NCBI GenBank assembly: GCA_900318445.1
Contig: ONKO01000001.1
Location: forward strand, 186,001 to 250,000
Direction: 5' to 3'
Length of the DNA: 64,000 bases
Origin: an uncultured Bacteroidales bacterium
GTDB taxonomy: Bacteria > Bacteroidota > Bacteroidia > Bacteroidales > UBA932
The position numbers and the translations under genes were made by a program. The notes below the pieces were generated by a model that ran no database searches, was not told the origin of the DNA, and was given only the letters and a program-made list of their open reading frames with translations. Every line of letters starts with the position of its first letter. The stretch's first letter is position 1. Shown here piece after piece: positions 34,981 to 43,768 of this stretch.

Positions 34981-37119
34981 TTATTCTTCTTCATGCTCCT
35001 GGGCAGCGTACTCGGCCAGCAGTTTGGTCTGGACGTCGGCGGGAACCTGAACGTACTCTGCGAACTTCATGGAGAAGGTGGCGCTGCCGCCGGTGATGGA
35101 GCTGAGGACGGTGGAGTAGCGGTAGAGCTCGGCCAGCGGCACGCGGGCGTGCAGCACGGTGAAGCCCTTGTCCATATCCTGGTTCATAATCATGCCGCGA
35201 CGGGTGTTGAGGTCGCTCATGCAGGGACCCACATACTCGTTGGGGGTGATGATGTCCACATTGTAGATGGGCTCCAGGATCTTGGGACCGGCATTGCGGA
35301 AGGCCTCCTTGAAGGCGTTACGGCCGGCGATGATGAAGGCAATTTCCTTGGAGTCTACCGGGTGCATCTTACCGTCGTAGACATACACGCGGATGTCACG
35401 GGCATAGGAGCCGGTGAGAGGGCCTTCCTCCATCTTGCTCTTGATACCTTTGAGGATGGCGGGCATGAAGGACAGGTCGATGGAACCACCCACGACGCAG
35501 TTGTAGAACTCCAGCTTGCCGCCCCATTCGAGGTCTGTGATATCCTGGCTCTTGAAGTTGAAAACGGTGTCCTTGCCATCAATCTTGAAGTTCTTGGGTG
35601 CTTCCTGACCTTCCACGTAAGGGCATACCAGGAGGTGCACTTCACCGAACTGGCCGGCGCCGCCGGACTGCTTCTTGTGACGGTACTGGGCCGTTGCAAT
35701 CTTGGTGATGGTCTCACGGTAGGGCACCTTGGGAGCATAGAGCTCGATCTGGAGCTTGAACTCGTTGGTGACTCTCCACTTGACGTAGTTGATATGCTGC
35801 TCGCCCATGCCGGTGAGGATGGTCTGGCGCAGTTCCTTGGAATATTCTACGCCGATGGTGGGATCCTGGGCGGCAATCTTGTTGAGGGCGTCGCCAACCT
35901 TGGCTTCGTCGTTCTTGTCCACGGCCTTGACGGCGCAGCGGTACTTGGCATCCGGGAACACCATGTGCTTGATGGCTTCCTGTCCGGGGGCGGCCAGGGT
36001 GACGTCCGTCTTGCCGGCCTTGAGCTTCATGACGCAGCCGATGTCACCGGCGCAGATCTGGGAAACTTTCTCCTTCTTGGAACCGGCCACGGCGTAGATG
36101 GCGCTGAGGCGCTCGGTGTTGCCGGTTTCGGGGTTCACGAGGTCTGCACCTTCATTGAGGGTACCGCTCATCACCTTGAAGTAAGATACTTCACCGAGGT
36201 GCTGCTCTACGGTTGTCTTGAAGATGAAGAGGGAAACGGGACCGGCGGGGTCGCACTTGACGGTGCCGCCGTCCACGGTGGGCTCTTCCTTGCCTTCCGG
36301 AGAAGGAACCACGTTCACGGTGAACTCCATGAGGCGCCTGACGCCGATGTTTTCCTTGGCGCTGATGCAGAACACGGGGATGGCGTCTCTCTTGAGGATG
36401 CCCTCACGCAGACCGTTGCGGATTTCGTCGGTGGTGAGCTCCATGGTCTCAAAGAATTTCTCCATGAGGGCGTCGGAGCCTTCGGCAGCCTTTTCCATAA
36501 GGGCCGAGCGCAGTTCCTCAGCCTGGTCTGCATAGGCGGCAGGGATGTCCAACTCTTCGTTCTTTCTGTTATAATACTTCATGGTGATGACATCCACGAA
36601 GCCTTCCAGGCCGGGACCGGGGTTCACGGGGAACTGGCACAAGACGGCCTTCTTGCCGAATTCTTCGTTCACGGCATTGAGCACGCCTTCCCAGTTGGCC
36701 TTTTCGTGGTCCATCTGGTTCACGGCAATCACAATGGGAATCTGGTAGTTGTCGGCGTAACGGGCATACAGGGAGGTGCCGACCTCGATGCCTGCGGTGC
36801 CGTTCATCACCATAATGGCAGCATCCACTACCTTGAAGGCCGACAGGGCGCCGCCCTGGAAGTCGTCGGAACCGGGGGCGTCGATGAAGTTGATCTTGCA
36901 ACCGTTGATCTCACCGTACAGCGGGGTGGCGTTGATGGATTTCTGGTTGTTCTGCTCGAATTCGGAGCTGTCGGAAAGGGTGTTCTTATCTTCTACGGTG
37001 CCGCGGCGATCGATGACCTTACCCTCGAAGAGCATGGCTTCGGAGAGCGTGGTTTTACCCGAGCGGGGGGCACCGATAAGGACAATGTTGCGAATGCTTT
37101 TTGTACTGTAGGTTTTCAT
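34981..37119 (-). CDS. EF-G paralogue (EF-G2-like) with degenerate GTPase motifs
   Basis: 712 aa from the ATG at 37119, with all EF-G domains in order. The G1 loop is GAPRSGKTT (residues 16-24; usually GHVDAGKTT). Switch I lacks the RGIT motif (QKSI instead). G3 is DAPGSDDF (80-87), with Ser84 where EF-G has the catalytic His (DTPGHVDF). G4 is NQMD instead of NKMD. Bacteroides species have an EF-G paralogue, EF-G2, that supports translocation without GTPase activity and aids gut colonisation under carbon limitation; this gene fits that type. The normal fusA is not in the window. Confidence 0.85.
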   Translation of the reverse strand: MKTYSTKSIRNIVLIGAPRSGKTTLSEAMLFEGKVIDRRGTVEDKNTLSDSSEFEQNNQKSINATPLYGEINGCKINFIDAPGSDDFQGGALSAFKVVDAAIMVMNGTAGIEVGTSLYARYADNYQIPIVIAVNQMDHEKANWEGVLNAVNEEFGKKAVLCQFPVNPGPGLEGFVDVITMKYYNRKNEELDIPAAYADQAEELRSALMEKAAEGSDALMEKFFETMELTTDEIRNGLREGILKRDAIPVFCISAKENIGVRRLMEFTVNVVPSPEGKEEPTVDGGTVKCDPAGPVSLFIFKTTVEQHLGEVSYFKVMSGTLNEGADLVNPETGNTERLSAIYAVAGSKKEKVSQICAGDIGCVMKLKAGKTDVTLAAPGQEAIKHMVFPDAKYRCAVKAVDKNDEAKVGDALNKIAAQDPTIGVEYSKELRQTILTGMGEQHINYVKWRVTNEFKLQIELYAPKVPYRETITKIATAQYRHKKQSGGAGQFGEVHLLVCPYVEGQEAPKNFKIDGKDTVFNFKSQDITDLEWGGKLEFYNCVVGGSIDLSFMPAILKGIKSKMEEGPLTGSYARDIRVYVYDGKMHPVDSKEIAFIIAGRNAFKEAFRNAGPKILEPIYNVDIITPNEYVGPCMSDLNTRRGMIMNQDMDKGFTVLHARVPLAELYRYSTVLSSITGGSATFSMKFAEYVQVPADVQTKLLAEYAAQEHEEE

Positions 37120-37155
37120 GGTATTATTAATTATTAGTTTTCGGTTCGTGGAATG

Positions 37156-37163
37156 CAAATTTA
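37156..37163 (-). promoter_or_regulatory. -7 promoter box of the EF-G-like gene
   Basis: Minus-strand TAAATTTG, 36 nt before the ATG at 37119, with TTG at 37183-37185 (minus-strand CAA) at 19-nt spacing as a possible -33 element. Confidence 0.55.
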
Positions 37164-37205
37164 GCGATATTTAGTTCAAAAGCAAGGTTTATGGCGTTTT
37201 TTGAG

Positions 37206-37213
37206 TATATTTG
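37206..37213 (+). promoter_or_regulatory. -7 promoter box of the outer-membrane protein gene
   Basis: TATATTTG, 31 nt before the ATG at 37245. GTTT at 37187-37190 lies near the expected -33 position. Confidence 0.55.
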
Positions 37214-37244
37214 CGAGAAAGATTTTTAGTCTGGCAAGTATAGT

Positions 37245-37877
37245 ATGAAAAAATTTTTAACAACACTGCTGCTTTCGGCAGTATGCTTGAGTGCTTTCGC
37301 TCAGAAAATCGAGGATCCGTTCAAAGATACCAAATGGGACCTCGGTTTCCAGATGAACTTTTTCTATAACCATAGTTTCAAAGCCCCCGAGGGTCTCTCC
37401 CCTAGTGGTTTCGGTTTCGAGGTCATGCCCATCGAGATGCAGTGGAAGGGCTGGAAAGGAGGTTCCCTCTCCGTTGGTATCCTGGATATGTATTTTGACT
37501 GGCAGTACCTTAATAAAGGTTACAACTTTACTGGATATGCAGGAGAAATTCTTCCCGTTATAAGCGGAAAGGGCCAGCGCTTTGACCTTACGCTGGGCTT
37601 CCCGCTTGGCTTTAATCATCAGTTCAGCAAAGATTTCGGTATTAGTTTGAGCGCCGTTCCCGGCATCGGCTTCTACAGCTATCACAATAAATATGACTTT
37701 GACGGAGTGCGCCACAAGGATACCATGTACCCTGTAAATGGGCATGTGGGCTTCCGGCTCAACCTGAAGGCCGTCATCTGGTACAGCGATTTTGGTGTGG
37801 TGTTGCGTTACCAGCCCATCGCATCCAAGGACATGGGTACCACCATGCTGTCTGTGGGTATCGCTTTCCGTAACTAA
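37245..37877 (+). CDS. Small outer-membrane beta-barrel protein, unknown function
   Basis: 210 aa. Signal peptide MKKFLTTLLLSAVCLSAFA-QK. The mature part is a run of amphipathic, aromatic-rich strands (WDLGFQMNFFYNHSF, FDLTLGFPLGFNHQFSKDFGISLSAVPGIGFYSY) ending in MLSVGIAFRN, as in PF13568-like barrels. The stop codon is followed after 1 nt by the TTG start of an rnhB fragment, so the ancestral arrangement was probably an operon of this gene and rnhB. Confidence 0.75.
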   Translation: MKKFLTTLLLSAVCLSAFAQKIEDPFKDTKWDLGFQMNFFYNHSFKAPEGLSPSGFGFEVMPIEMQWKGWKGGSLSVGILDMYFDWQYLNKGYNFTGYAGEILPVISGKGQRFDLTLGFPLGFNHQFSKDFGISLSAVPGIGFYSYHNKYDFDGVRHKDTMYPVNGHVGFRLNLKAVIWYSDFGVVLRYQPIASKDMGTTMLSVGIAFRN

Positions 37878-37962
37878 ATTGAAACCGTCCTTACTGCCTT
37901 ATATGGAAAAAGACCGGCTGGAAGCCGGTTGTGACGAGGCCGGCAGGGGTCCCCTGGCCGGC
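37877..37962 (+). repeat. Left copy of the 86-bp direct repeat flanking the sigma/TonB module
   Basis: Matches 43683-43768 at 84 of 86 positions, with mismatches at 37929 and 37932. Both differences are third-position changes in the rnhB reading frame (GGT/GGC and TGT/TGC), so they are silent. Confidence 0.95.
37879..37962 (+). pseudogene. rnhB: rnhB 5' remnant (first 28 codons)
   Basis: From a TTG start 1 nt after the preceding stop, it encodes the N-terminus of RNase HII through LEAGCDEAGRGPLAG, including the first catalytic Asp-Glu. The reading then diverges from rnhB at 37963 (FRFIRQ). The complete gene lies 5.8 kb downstream. It looks like what is left of the original gene after insertion of the module. 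Confidence 0.9.
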
Positions 37963-37987
37963 TTTCGTTTTATCCGGCAAAAATATC

Positions 37988-37995
37988 TAACTTTG
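37988..37995 (+). promoter_or_regulatory. -7 promoter box of the sigma/FecR/TonB module
   Basis: TAACTTTG, 10 nt before the sigma-factor ATG at 38006 and just inside the left boundary of the inserted segment. Confidence 0.6.
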
Positions 37996-38005
37996 CCGCG
38001 CCGTT

Positions 38006-38509
38006 ATGTCAAGGAAAGCCGAAATAGAGCCCATCTTCCAGGCGTGGTACCGTCCACTGTGCCTGTACGCGCTGCATTATCTGGGGAATCCCGACGCGGC
38101 AGAGGACGTCGTACAGGAAGTTTTCATCTCCCTTTGGAAGCTTGACGGGCCGATTGACAACGCAAAAGCGTGGCTGCACACCGCCGTCCGCAACCGATGC
38201 ATCGACCAGCTCCGACGCAGCAAGACAAAGGAGCTGCCGCTGCCCTGTGACCTGGACGGGCCGATAAGCGACGAGGAAGCCTTTGACCGCTCCGCCGTGG
38301 AAGCCCGCCTCTGGGCCGCCGTGGAAGCCTTGCCCGAAAAGCGCCGCCAATGCCTCATCATGGCCAAACGCGACGGAATGAGCTATCAGGAGATTGCCGA
38401 CGAACTCGGCCTTTCCGAAAACACCGTACGGAATCACATCGCCAGGGCCCTGGAAACGCTCCGCCAGGACCGCCGCCAGATCAGCGGATTGTTTTTTTTC
38501 TTTTTCTGA
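38006..38509 (+). CDS. ECF sigma-70 factor (FecI-type)
   Basis: 167 aa. Region 2 is FQAWYRPLCLYALHYLGNPDAAEDVVQEVFISLW and region 4 is LPEKRRQCLIMAKRDGMSYQEIADELGLSENTVRNHI. It ends oddly in a run of phenylalanines (GLFFFFF) encoded by a T-rich tract. It precedes a FecR-type anti-sigma gene, a lipoprotein, a TonB receptor with an STN domain and a DUF4249 lipoprotein. This is a standard cell-surface signalling set in which ligand binding at the receptor releases the sigma factor. Confidence 0.95.
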   Translation: MSRKAEIEPIFQAWYRPLCLYALHYLGNPDAAEDVVQEVFISLWKLDGPIDNAKAWLHTAVRNRCIDQLRRSKTKELPLPCDLDGPISDEEAFDRSAVEARLWAAVEALPEKRRQCLIMAKRDGMSYQEIADELGLSENTVRNHIARALETLRQDRRQISGLFFFFF

Positions 38510-38544
38510 TGGTACTTTTCCCGAAAGCTGCGTCTTAGGGATGT

Positions 38545-39306
38545 ATGAATACCATCGATCCTCAACTTAACTTTGTCCTGCGGCACTTTCGCCGGGGACA
38601 GTTTCATCCGCAGTCGGCCTGGAAAAAGATTGCCGGGCCCCGGATTCCCCGTTACCTGTGGTTCATTCCCGCGGCAGCGGCCGTCCTGCTGCTTTTCTTC
38701 TTCCGTTGGCAGAATTCCTGGACGGAATACCGTGGTTACGACGTCCCGCAGTCTTTCACGCTCGCGGACGGAACCCACATCACGCTGGCGCCTCAGGCCA
38801 CTTTGCGCTACCAACCTCACAAGGCTCCCAGAACGGTTTCCATGACCGGAAAGGTTTTCTACGAAGTCGCCCGGGACGAAGCGCACCCCTTCACCGTTAC
38901 GCTGGCATCGGCCCACGTACAAGTACTGGGGACCAGCTTCCAGGTTTTCGAACGCGACAGCACCGTGTCGGTGAATGTCGTTTCCGGCCTCGTCCGGTTC
39001 TCGGGATCCGAAGGGGACGGGGTTTTACTGGCAGCGGGGCAGTCGGCCTCCCTTGCAGGGACCGTTCCGGTAATGGACGAAAAGGCTCTCCCGAATGCGG
39101 CGGCATGGGCTACCGGCCGCTTCCACTACGACACTACCCCGCTGGACCGGGTGCTGGAAGACCTGTCGGCCTACTATGGGGTATCGCTCTCGGCCCCGGC
39201 CGAAGGAAAATGCCTTACGGGTGACTTCACTACGGATAGCCTGGATGAAATCCTGGAACTGGTAGAGCAGGCCCTGGATGTCCGGATCGACCGTCAATCA
39301 GAATAA
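38545..39306 (+). CDS. FecR-family anti-sigma factor
   Basis: 253 aa. A short cytoplasmic N-terminus and one membrane helix (IPRYLWFIPAAAAVLLLFFF, about 35-53) are followed by the periplasmic FecR domain (FTLADGTHITLAPQATLRY, VSMTGKVFYEVARDEAHPFTV, VLGTSFQV). The C-terminal segment (FHYDTTPLDRVLEDLSAYYGV) matches DUF4974. It holds the sigma factor at the membrane and receives the signal from the STN domain of the TonB receptor. Confidence 0.94.
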   Translation: MNTIDPQLNFVLRHFRRGQFHPQSAWKKIAGPRIPRYLWFIPAAAAVLLLFFFRWQNSWTEYRGYDVPQSFTLADGTHITLAPQATLRYQPHKAPRTVSMTGKVFYEVARDEAHPFTVTLASAHVQVLGTSFQVFERDSTVSVNVVSGLVRFSGSEGDGVLLAAGQSASLAGTVPVMDEKALPNAAAWATGRFHYDTTPLDRVLEDLSAYYGVSLSAPAEGKCLTGDFTTDSLDEILELVEQALDVRIDRQSE

Positions 39307-39307
39307 T

Positions 39308-39934
39308 ATGAGAAAACAGAATTGGCTTTGCCTGCTGCCGGCGTTCTTCATGCTGGCCGGGTGCGGGATAAAATACGAGCGGAACATGACCGAGGCGGCC
39401 CAGTTGACGGCCGACAAGGTCTGCGGCATTTACCAGGCGGTGGAAGCCACCTGGGATGGCGAACCGCTGGACGTGAACAATGACGGGGTTGCCAAAGAGT
39501 CTTTCCTGGAAGAGCTGCTGGACGGTCCTTATCTTGGAATCCAGTATGATCCTTCAAGATTAACTACGAGGGTCAACCCCTGTTATGACAGCAAGAGTTT
39601 AACATCGGTATCATTCCCTTTTTTCAAGGGGTGTTATTCCGAGTCGTATCTGCGCTTCTCCATCCCTCTCTACACCAGTGAGAGGATAGAAATATACTAT
39701 AAGATTGATGATGACGGCCTTCTGACGATACAAGACCGGTTTGTATATCTAAGAACGGCCGGGGAACATGATCATGACCAGATTCAGAATGTTTCCATAA
39801 AATGGGAAGCAGATGGAGACTTTATCGTTTCCGGCCAGACGGGCTTCTATAATTTTCTGACGCAAAGACACACGGAAGGGCGTGCAACCTTCCGTTATCA
39901 CTGCATCTCCACCAAAGAAAAGAAACAGCGATGA
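39308..39934 (+). CDS. Lipoprotein of unknown function in a TonB-receptor operon
   Basis: 208 aa from the ATG at 39308. The lipobox is MLAGC. I do not recognise the mature domain; it is beta-rich with two cysteines in a short loop (NPCYDSKSL, FKGCYSE). It starts 1 nt after the FecR stop and overlaps the TonB receptor start by 4 nt. The position suggests a periplasmic or surface accessory of the receptor. Confidence 0.6.
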   Translation: MRKQNWLCLLPAFFMLAGCGIKYERNMTEAAQLTADKVCGIYQAVEATWDGEPLDVNNDGVAKESFLEELLDGPYLGIQYDPSRLTTRVNPCYDSKSLTSVSFPFFKGCYSESYLRFSIPLYTSERIEIYYKIDDDGLLTIQDRFVYLRTAGEHDHDQIQNVSIKWEADGDFIVSGQTGFYNFLTQRHTEGRATFRYHCISTKEKKQR

Positions 39935-42546
39935 GAAAAACGATAGTTTTGCTGTCACTCCTTTTTGTAAGTGCCCTTTCCTGGGCCCAATCCACCCTCA
40001 AAGACGAAATGGCCCGCGTGGAGAAACAATATGGTGTCCGTTTTATCTACGACGCTTCGCTGAATCTCGGCGTTCCGGCTACCCAGAAAGCCACCTCGCT
40101 GACCGAGGCCCTGTCCCAGTTATTCGCGAACGGTGAAATACAATATGACATCAAAGGCAGCTATGTCGTCCTTAGAAAAGCCCGCCGGTTCACCGTCAGC
40201 GGGACGGTAACCGATGCATCGACGGGAGAGACCCTGATCGGCGCCGGCGTCTTTTACGGGGATAAAGGAATGGTAACCAACAGCTATGGGATCTATTCCC
40301 TGACGCTGCCGGAAGGGAAGCTCCGTCTGTCTTTCTCCTATGTAGGCTATGCCCCTGAGACCGTAACCCTGGTGCTTGACAAAGACCTTTCCCTGGACAT
40401 GGCGCTCACGCCGGATGCCTCCATCACCGCCGCCGAGATAACCGGTTGGAAAGAGGCCGGAATCGGAGCTGTAGGCCTGGGTTCGCAGGAAATTCCGCAA
40501 ACCGTCATCCAGCGCGCCCCCATGCTGTTCGGGGAGGCCGATGTCCTGAAGTCGCTCCAACTGCTGCCCGGCGTACAGGCCGGCTATTCAGGCTCGTCGG
40601 GCATCAATATCCGCGGCGGAGGTCCGGACGAGAACCTGCTCCTTCTGGACGGAATCCCTATCTATAATGGGGAACACCTGCTGGGCCTGTTTTCCGTGTT
40701 TGCCCCGGAATCCGTTAAAAAGATCACGCTTTACAAGAGTTCCTTCCCCGCCCGTTTCGGCGGCAGGACCGCCAGTGTCGTGGACGTCCGGATGAACGAC
40801 GGAAATGCGGAAGGGCTTCACGGTGGCTTTACCGTAGGACTGCTCACGGACAAGGCACACCTGGAAGGGCCGATAGGAGGGAAGACCACCTTCTCCCTCA
40901 CCGGCCGTGTCCTGCATACGGGCCTGGTGGAACTCATCGGCCGGCCGATGGGCCTGCCCGCGAACTACTTCTTCTACGACGTCCATGCCAAGGTTTCCCA
41001 CAAGCTGAGTCCGAAAGATATCCTGACCGCCAGTTTCTATCACGGCAGGGACCGTTTCCGTCAGGGAGAGGGCCGATACAACGTTTACCGCTATTATGAC
41101 GAGAACTACGCTCCATACGACCGCTATGTCGATGACCTGAGAACCTACCGCATGGACTGGGGAAATACGGTTGTCGGCCTCCGCTGGAACCACGTATTCA
41201 ACGGACGGCTGTTCTCCAATACCACCCTTTCCTGGACAGGATTCCGCTCCGGCATGCAGACCGGCAACGGGGATAAGATACGGGATTACGAGCAAAGCTC
41301 CTATAAAGAGAGCGACTTCCGTTATTTTTCCAACATCAGCGACTTTACCCTTCAGACCAACTTTGAGTACACGCCGAGTCCCTCCCATGCCGTAAAGTTC
41401 GGTGCGGCCCTTACCCGCCACGTCTTTGTCCCGGACGGGCAAACGCTCTCGGAGAAGGAGATGACCAATGAGGTCGTCGTTCGCGACACGGTCCTGAGCC
41501 ACTACAGCGGAACATATATGCCCGGTCTGGAGGCCTCGGCCTACGTGGAAGATGAAATCGCGCTGGGCTCGAGGGTAACGGTGAATCCCGGCCTCCACGT
41601 GGCGCTTTTCTCCACCATGGGGAAGACATACACCTCCCTGCAGCCCCGTTTCTCTGCCCGATGGGACGTTTCGGATGCGGTAGCCTTGAAAGCCGGCTAT
41701 TCCCGGATGGCACAGTATGTACACCTGCTGCCCTTTACCCGTATCAGCCTGCCTACGGATGTCTGGGTACCCATTACCGACAAGATTGCACCCCAGACGG
41801 CCGATCAATGGTCCCTGGGTTTGTATTACACGGGGCTTCCCGGCTGGGATTTCTCCGCAGAAGCATATTACAAGGACCTGCAGAACATAGTGGAACGCAA
41901 GAGTGACCGGCTGGCCTTCGTGGGCGCCGACCAGTGGGAGAATACCATCGTCATGGGGGTCGGCCGCGCCTACGGTATCGAATGGCTGGTGGAGAAAACG
42001 ACCGGTCGGCTCACCGGCTGGCTCTCCTACACCCTTTCCCGGAGCGAACGGCGTACCCCCGACGGCACCATCGACAATGGGGCCTGGTTCCCTTTCAGCA
42101 ATGACCGGCGGCACAAGATATCCCTCTATGCCGCCTACGCCTTGAATGACCGGATTGACTTCTGTGCTTCCTGGCAGTTTGCCAGCGGCAACCGGATGAC
42201 GATCCCTACCCGACACACCATTGTCATGGGAGAGAACGGTCCTCAGGAGCGGCTCTATATTCCGTCCCGCAACAACTGGACGGCTCCGCCTTCCCACAGG
42301 CTGGATGTAAGCGTGAACTTCCGCAAGAAAAAACCGCGCGGGGAACGCGTCTGGAGTATCGGCTTCTACAATCTGTATGGCGCACGCAATCCGGACTATC
42401 TCGTGGCGCTGACGAACGAAAAACACAGGACCAACGATGGCGTCGAGTATCTGGATTATGACCAGATCCCGGAAGGACGTATTTATCTGAACAAGGTGAC
42501 CGCCCTTGTTTTCCTCCCTTCCTTCAGTTATACCCGATCTTTCTGA
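39931..42546 (+). CDS. TonB-dependent receptor with STN signalling domain
   Basis: 871 aa. Signal peptide to SWA-QS, then an STN domain (about 20-85), a carboxypeptidase-regulatory-like domain (VSGTVTDASTGETLIGAGV), a plug (MLFGEADVLKSLQLLPGV, GINIRGGGPDENLLLLDGIPIYN) and a 22-strand-type barrel ending in LPSFSYTRSF. The STN domain talks to the FecR protein. The partner is a DUF4249 lipoprotein rather than SusD, so a non-polysaccharide ligand is possible. The 4-nt overlap with the lipoprotein gene ties it to the operon. Confidence 0.95.
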   Translation: MRKTIVLLSLLFVSALSWAQSTLKDEMARVEKQYGVRFIYDASLNLGVPATQKATSLTEALSQLFANGEIQYDIKGSYVVLRKARRFTVSGTVTDASTGETLIGAGVFYGDKGMVTNSYGIYSLTLPEGKLRLSFSYVGYAPETVTLVLDKDLSLDMALTPDASITAAEITGWKEAGIGAVGLGSQEIPQTVIQRAPMLFGEADVLKSLQLLPGVQAGYSGSSGINIRGGGPDENLLLLDGIPIYNGEHLLGLFSVFAPESVKKITLYKSSFPARFGGRTASVVDVRMNDGNAEGLHGGFTVGLLTDKAHLEGPIGGKTTFSLTGRVLHTGLVELIGRPMGLPANYFFYDVHAKVSHKLSPKDILTASFYHGRDRFRQGEGRYNVYRYYDENYAPYDRYVDDLRTYRMDWGNTVVGLRWNHVFNGRLFSNTTLSWTGFRSGMQTGNGDKIRDYEQSSYKESDFRYFSNISDFTLQTNFEYTPSPSHAVKFGAALTRHVFVPDGQTLSEKEMTNEVVVRDTVLSHYSGTYMPGLEASAYVEDEIALGSRVTVNPGLHVALFSTMGKTYTSLQPRFSARWDVSDAVALKAGYSRMAQYVHLLPFTRISLPTDVWVPITDKIAPQTADQWSLGLYYTGLPGWDFSAEAYYKDLQNIVERKSDRLAFVGADQWENTIVMGVGRAYGIEWLVEKTTGRLTGWLSYTLSRSERRTPDGTIDNGAWFPFSNDRRHKISLYAAYALNDRIDFCASWQFASGNRMTIPTRHTIVMGENGPQERLYIPSRNNWTAPPSHRLDVSVNFRKKKPRGERVWSIGFYNLYGARNPDYLVALTNEKHRTNDGVEYLDYDQIPEGRIYLNKVTALVFLPSFSYTRSF

Positions 42547-42550
42547 TAAT

Positions 42551-43636
42551 ATGAAAAATACCTTTCTGTCCTTATCTGTCCTCTGTCTGGCCTTTTCCTG
42601 CCAAACGCCCGTCTTTATCGAGCCCGTCGGTCCGGAAAAGGAGCTGGTCCTGCAGGCCCGTCTGCTCACGTCGGACGAGCAGCATACCGTATATGCCTCC
42701 TATAGTTTCCACGATAATTGTGAACCCGCCGAAGACATTACCGTCTCCTGTTACGTGAATGGACAATTGGTGGCCGTAACGTCGGAAGATACCCGCCTGG
42801 GCCAGTACCGGGAGGCCGCTTATCAGTTCAAGGCCACCATCCAGCCCGGAGATTCCGTGCGCATCGAGGCCATCGGCCCGGACAATCGTGCCGTCGCGCG
42901 GACCAAGGCGCCGGAGGCCCTTCCCGCCATCCCGGATGTAACAGCGGAAGAATTGACCATCTACAACGACAAGGGCAATGTAGTAACGCGGTTCCGTTTC
43001 CATATCCCGGTCCACGATATTCCCCAGGAACGGAACTGGTATAGAATCAATACTACCTGCCACACGATTGTAAGGATGTACGTATCAGAAGAGGTACACG
43101 AGAAAGAACCCTGGTATCCAACGGGCTGGAGTACGCTGGAGGAAAACACCCTTGCGATTCGACATAGCAACACGAAAGACCCTGTCCTGAACCCGGACGG
43201 CCGCGAGTCTAAGGATTCATACGTGGACGATTACCTTTCCAATCCCCACCATTTCTTCACGGACGAACTGTTCGAAGACGGCAGCAATGAGTTTATCCTG
43301 GAAGCAAGTCCGTACGACTATACCCAAGGGGCTCGTTTCTCCATGTCCAGTGGTATTCAATACCAATACACCATCACGGCCTATTTCGACATTCAAAGCC
43401 TCTCCCGCGAAGACTTCATGCATAGCCGGATGCTGGAGATGGATCATTTTAACCTCAGCGGAGTCTCCATAGTGGATGACCTGTTCTCGGAAGACATGGT
43501 CCTTCCGGGAAATGTGGAAGGCGGGATGGGACTGGTGACCGTCCGCTCCGTCACTCGCGCTCCGTATGATTTTGGTACTTACGACTGCGATGTTCACAAT
43601 TGGTACGATGTTTACGATCTACACCTGAAGCACTGA
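42551..43636 (+). CDS. DUF4249 lipoprotein
   Basis: 361 aa from the ATG at 42551. The lipobox is CLAFSC. The N-terminal part (ELVLQARLLTSDEQHTVYASYS) and the Ig-like middle are typical of DUF4249, a Bacteroidota family nearly always next to TonB receptors of this class. It is probably a surface-exposed partner of the receptor. It is the last gene of the inserted module; 17 nt later a new promoter drives the restored rnhB gene. Confidence 0.88.
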   Translation: MKNTFLSLSVLCLAFSCQTPVFIEPVGPEKELVLQARLLTSDEQHTVYASYSFHDNCEPAEDITVSCYVNGQLVAVTSEDTRLGQYREAAYQFKATIQPGDSVRIEAIGPDNRAVARTKAPEALPAIPDVTAEELTIYNDKGNVVTRFRFHIPVHDIPQERNWYRINTTCHTIVRMYVSEEVHEKEPWYPTGWSTLEENTLAIRHSNTKDPVLNPDGRESKDSYVDDYLSNPHHFFTDELFEDGSNEFILEASPYDYTQGARFSMSSGIQYQYTITAYFDIQSLSREDFMHSRMLEMDHFNLSGVSIVDDLFSEDMVLPGNVEGGMGLVTVRSVTRAPYDFGTYDCDVHNWYDVYDLHLKH

Positions 43637-43653
43637 TTCTGGTTTTTTTTATT

Positions 43654-43661
43654 TAAATTTG
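43654..43661 (+). promoter_or_regulatory. -7 promoter box of the complete rnhB
   Basis: TAAATTTG, 23 nt before the TTG start at 43685. It has no counterpart beside the left rnhB fragment, so it came with the inserted segment. Confidence 0.6.
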
Positions 43662-43682
43662 CGTGGACAAATCCCGCAAATC

Positions 43683-43768
43683 AATTGAAACCGTCCTTAC
43701 TGCCTTATATGGAAAAAGACCGGCTGGAAGCCGGCTGCGACGAGGCCGGCAGGGGTCCCCTGGCCGGC
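43683..43768 (+). repeat. Right copy of the 86-bp direct repeat
   Basis: Forms the 5' end of the intact rnhB gene and matches 37877-37962 with two silent differences. Confidence 0.95.

Noticed and set aside
37792-38145. Possible plus-strand gene covering the rnhB fragment and the sigma-factor start
   Set aside because: It only joins the end of the outer-membrane gene in another frame, the rnhB remnant and the sigma gene in another frame. It has no start signal of its own.
38490-38509. Frameshift at the end of the FecI-type sigma factor because of the poly-Phe tail
   Set aside because: Region 4 is complete before the T-rich tract. The tail is odd but needs no frameshift, and a T run here may also help termination.
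40588-42669. Long minus-strand frame opposite the TonB receptor
   Set aside because: Antisense artefact of a gene with complete STN, plug and barrel domains. Similar frames opposite the EF-G-like and S46 genes were rejected for the same reason.
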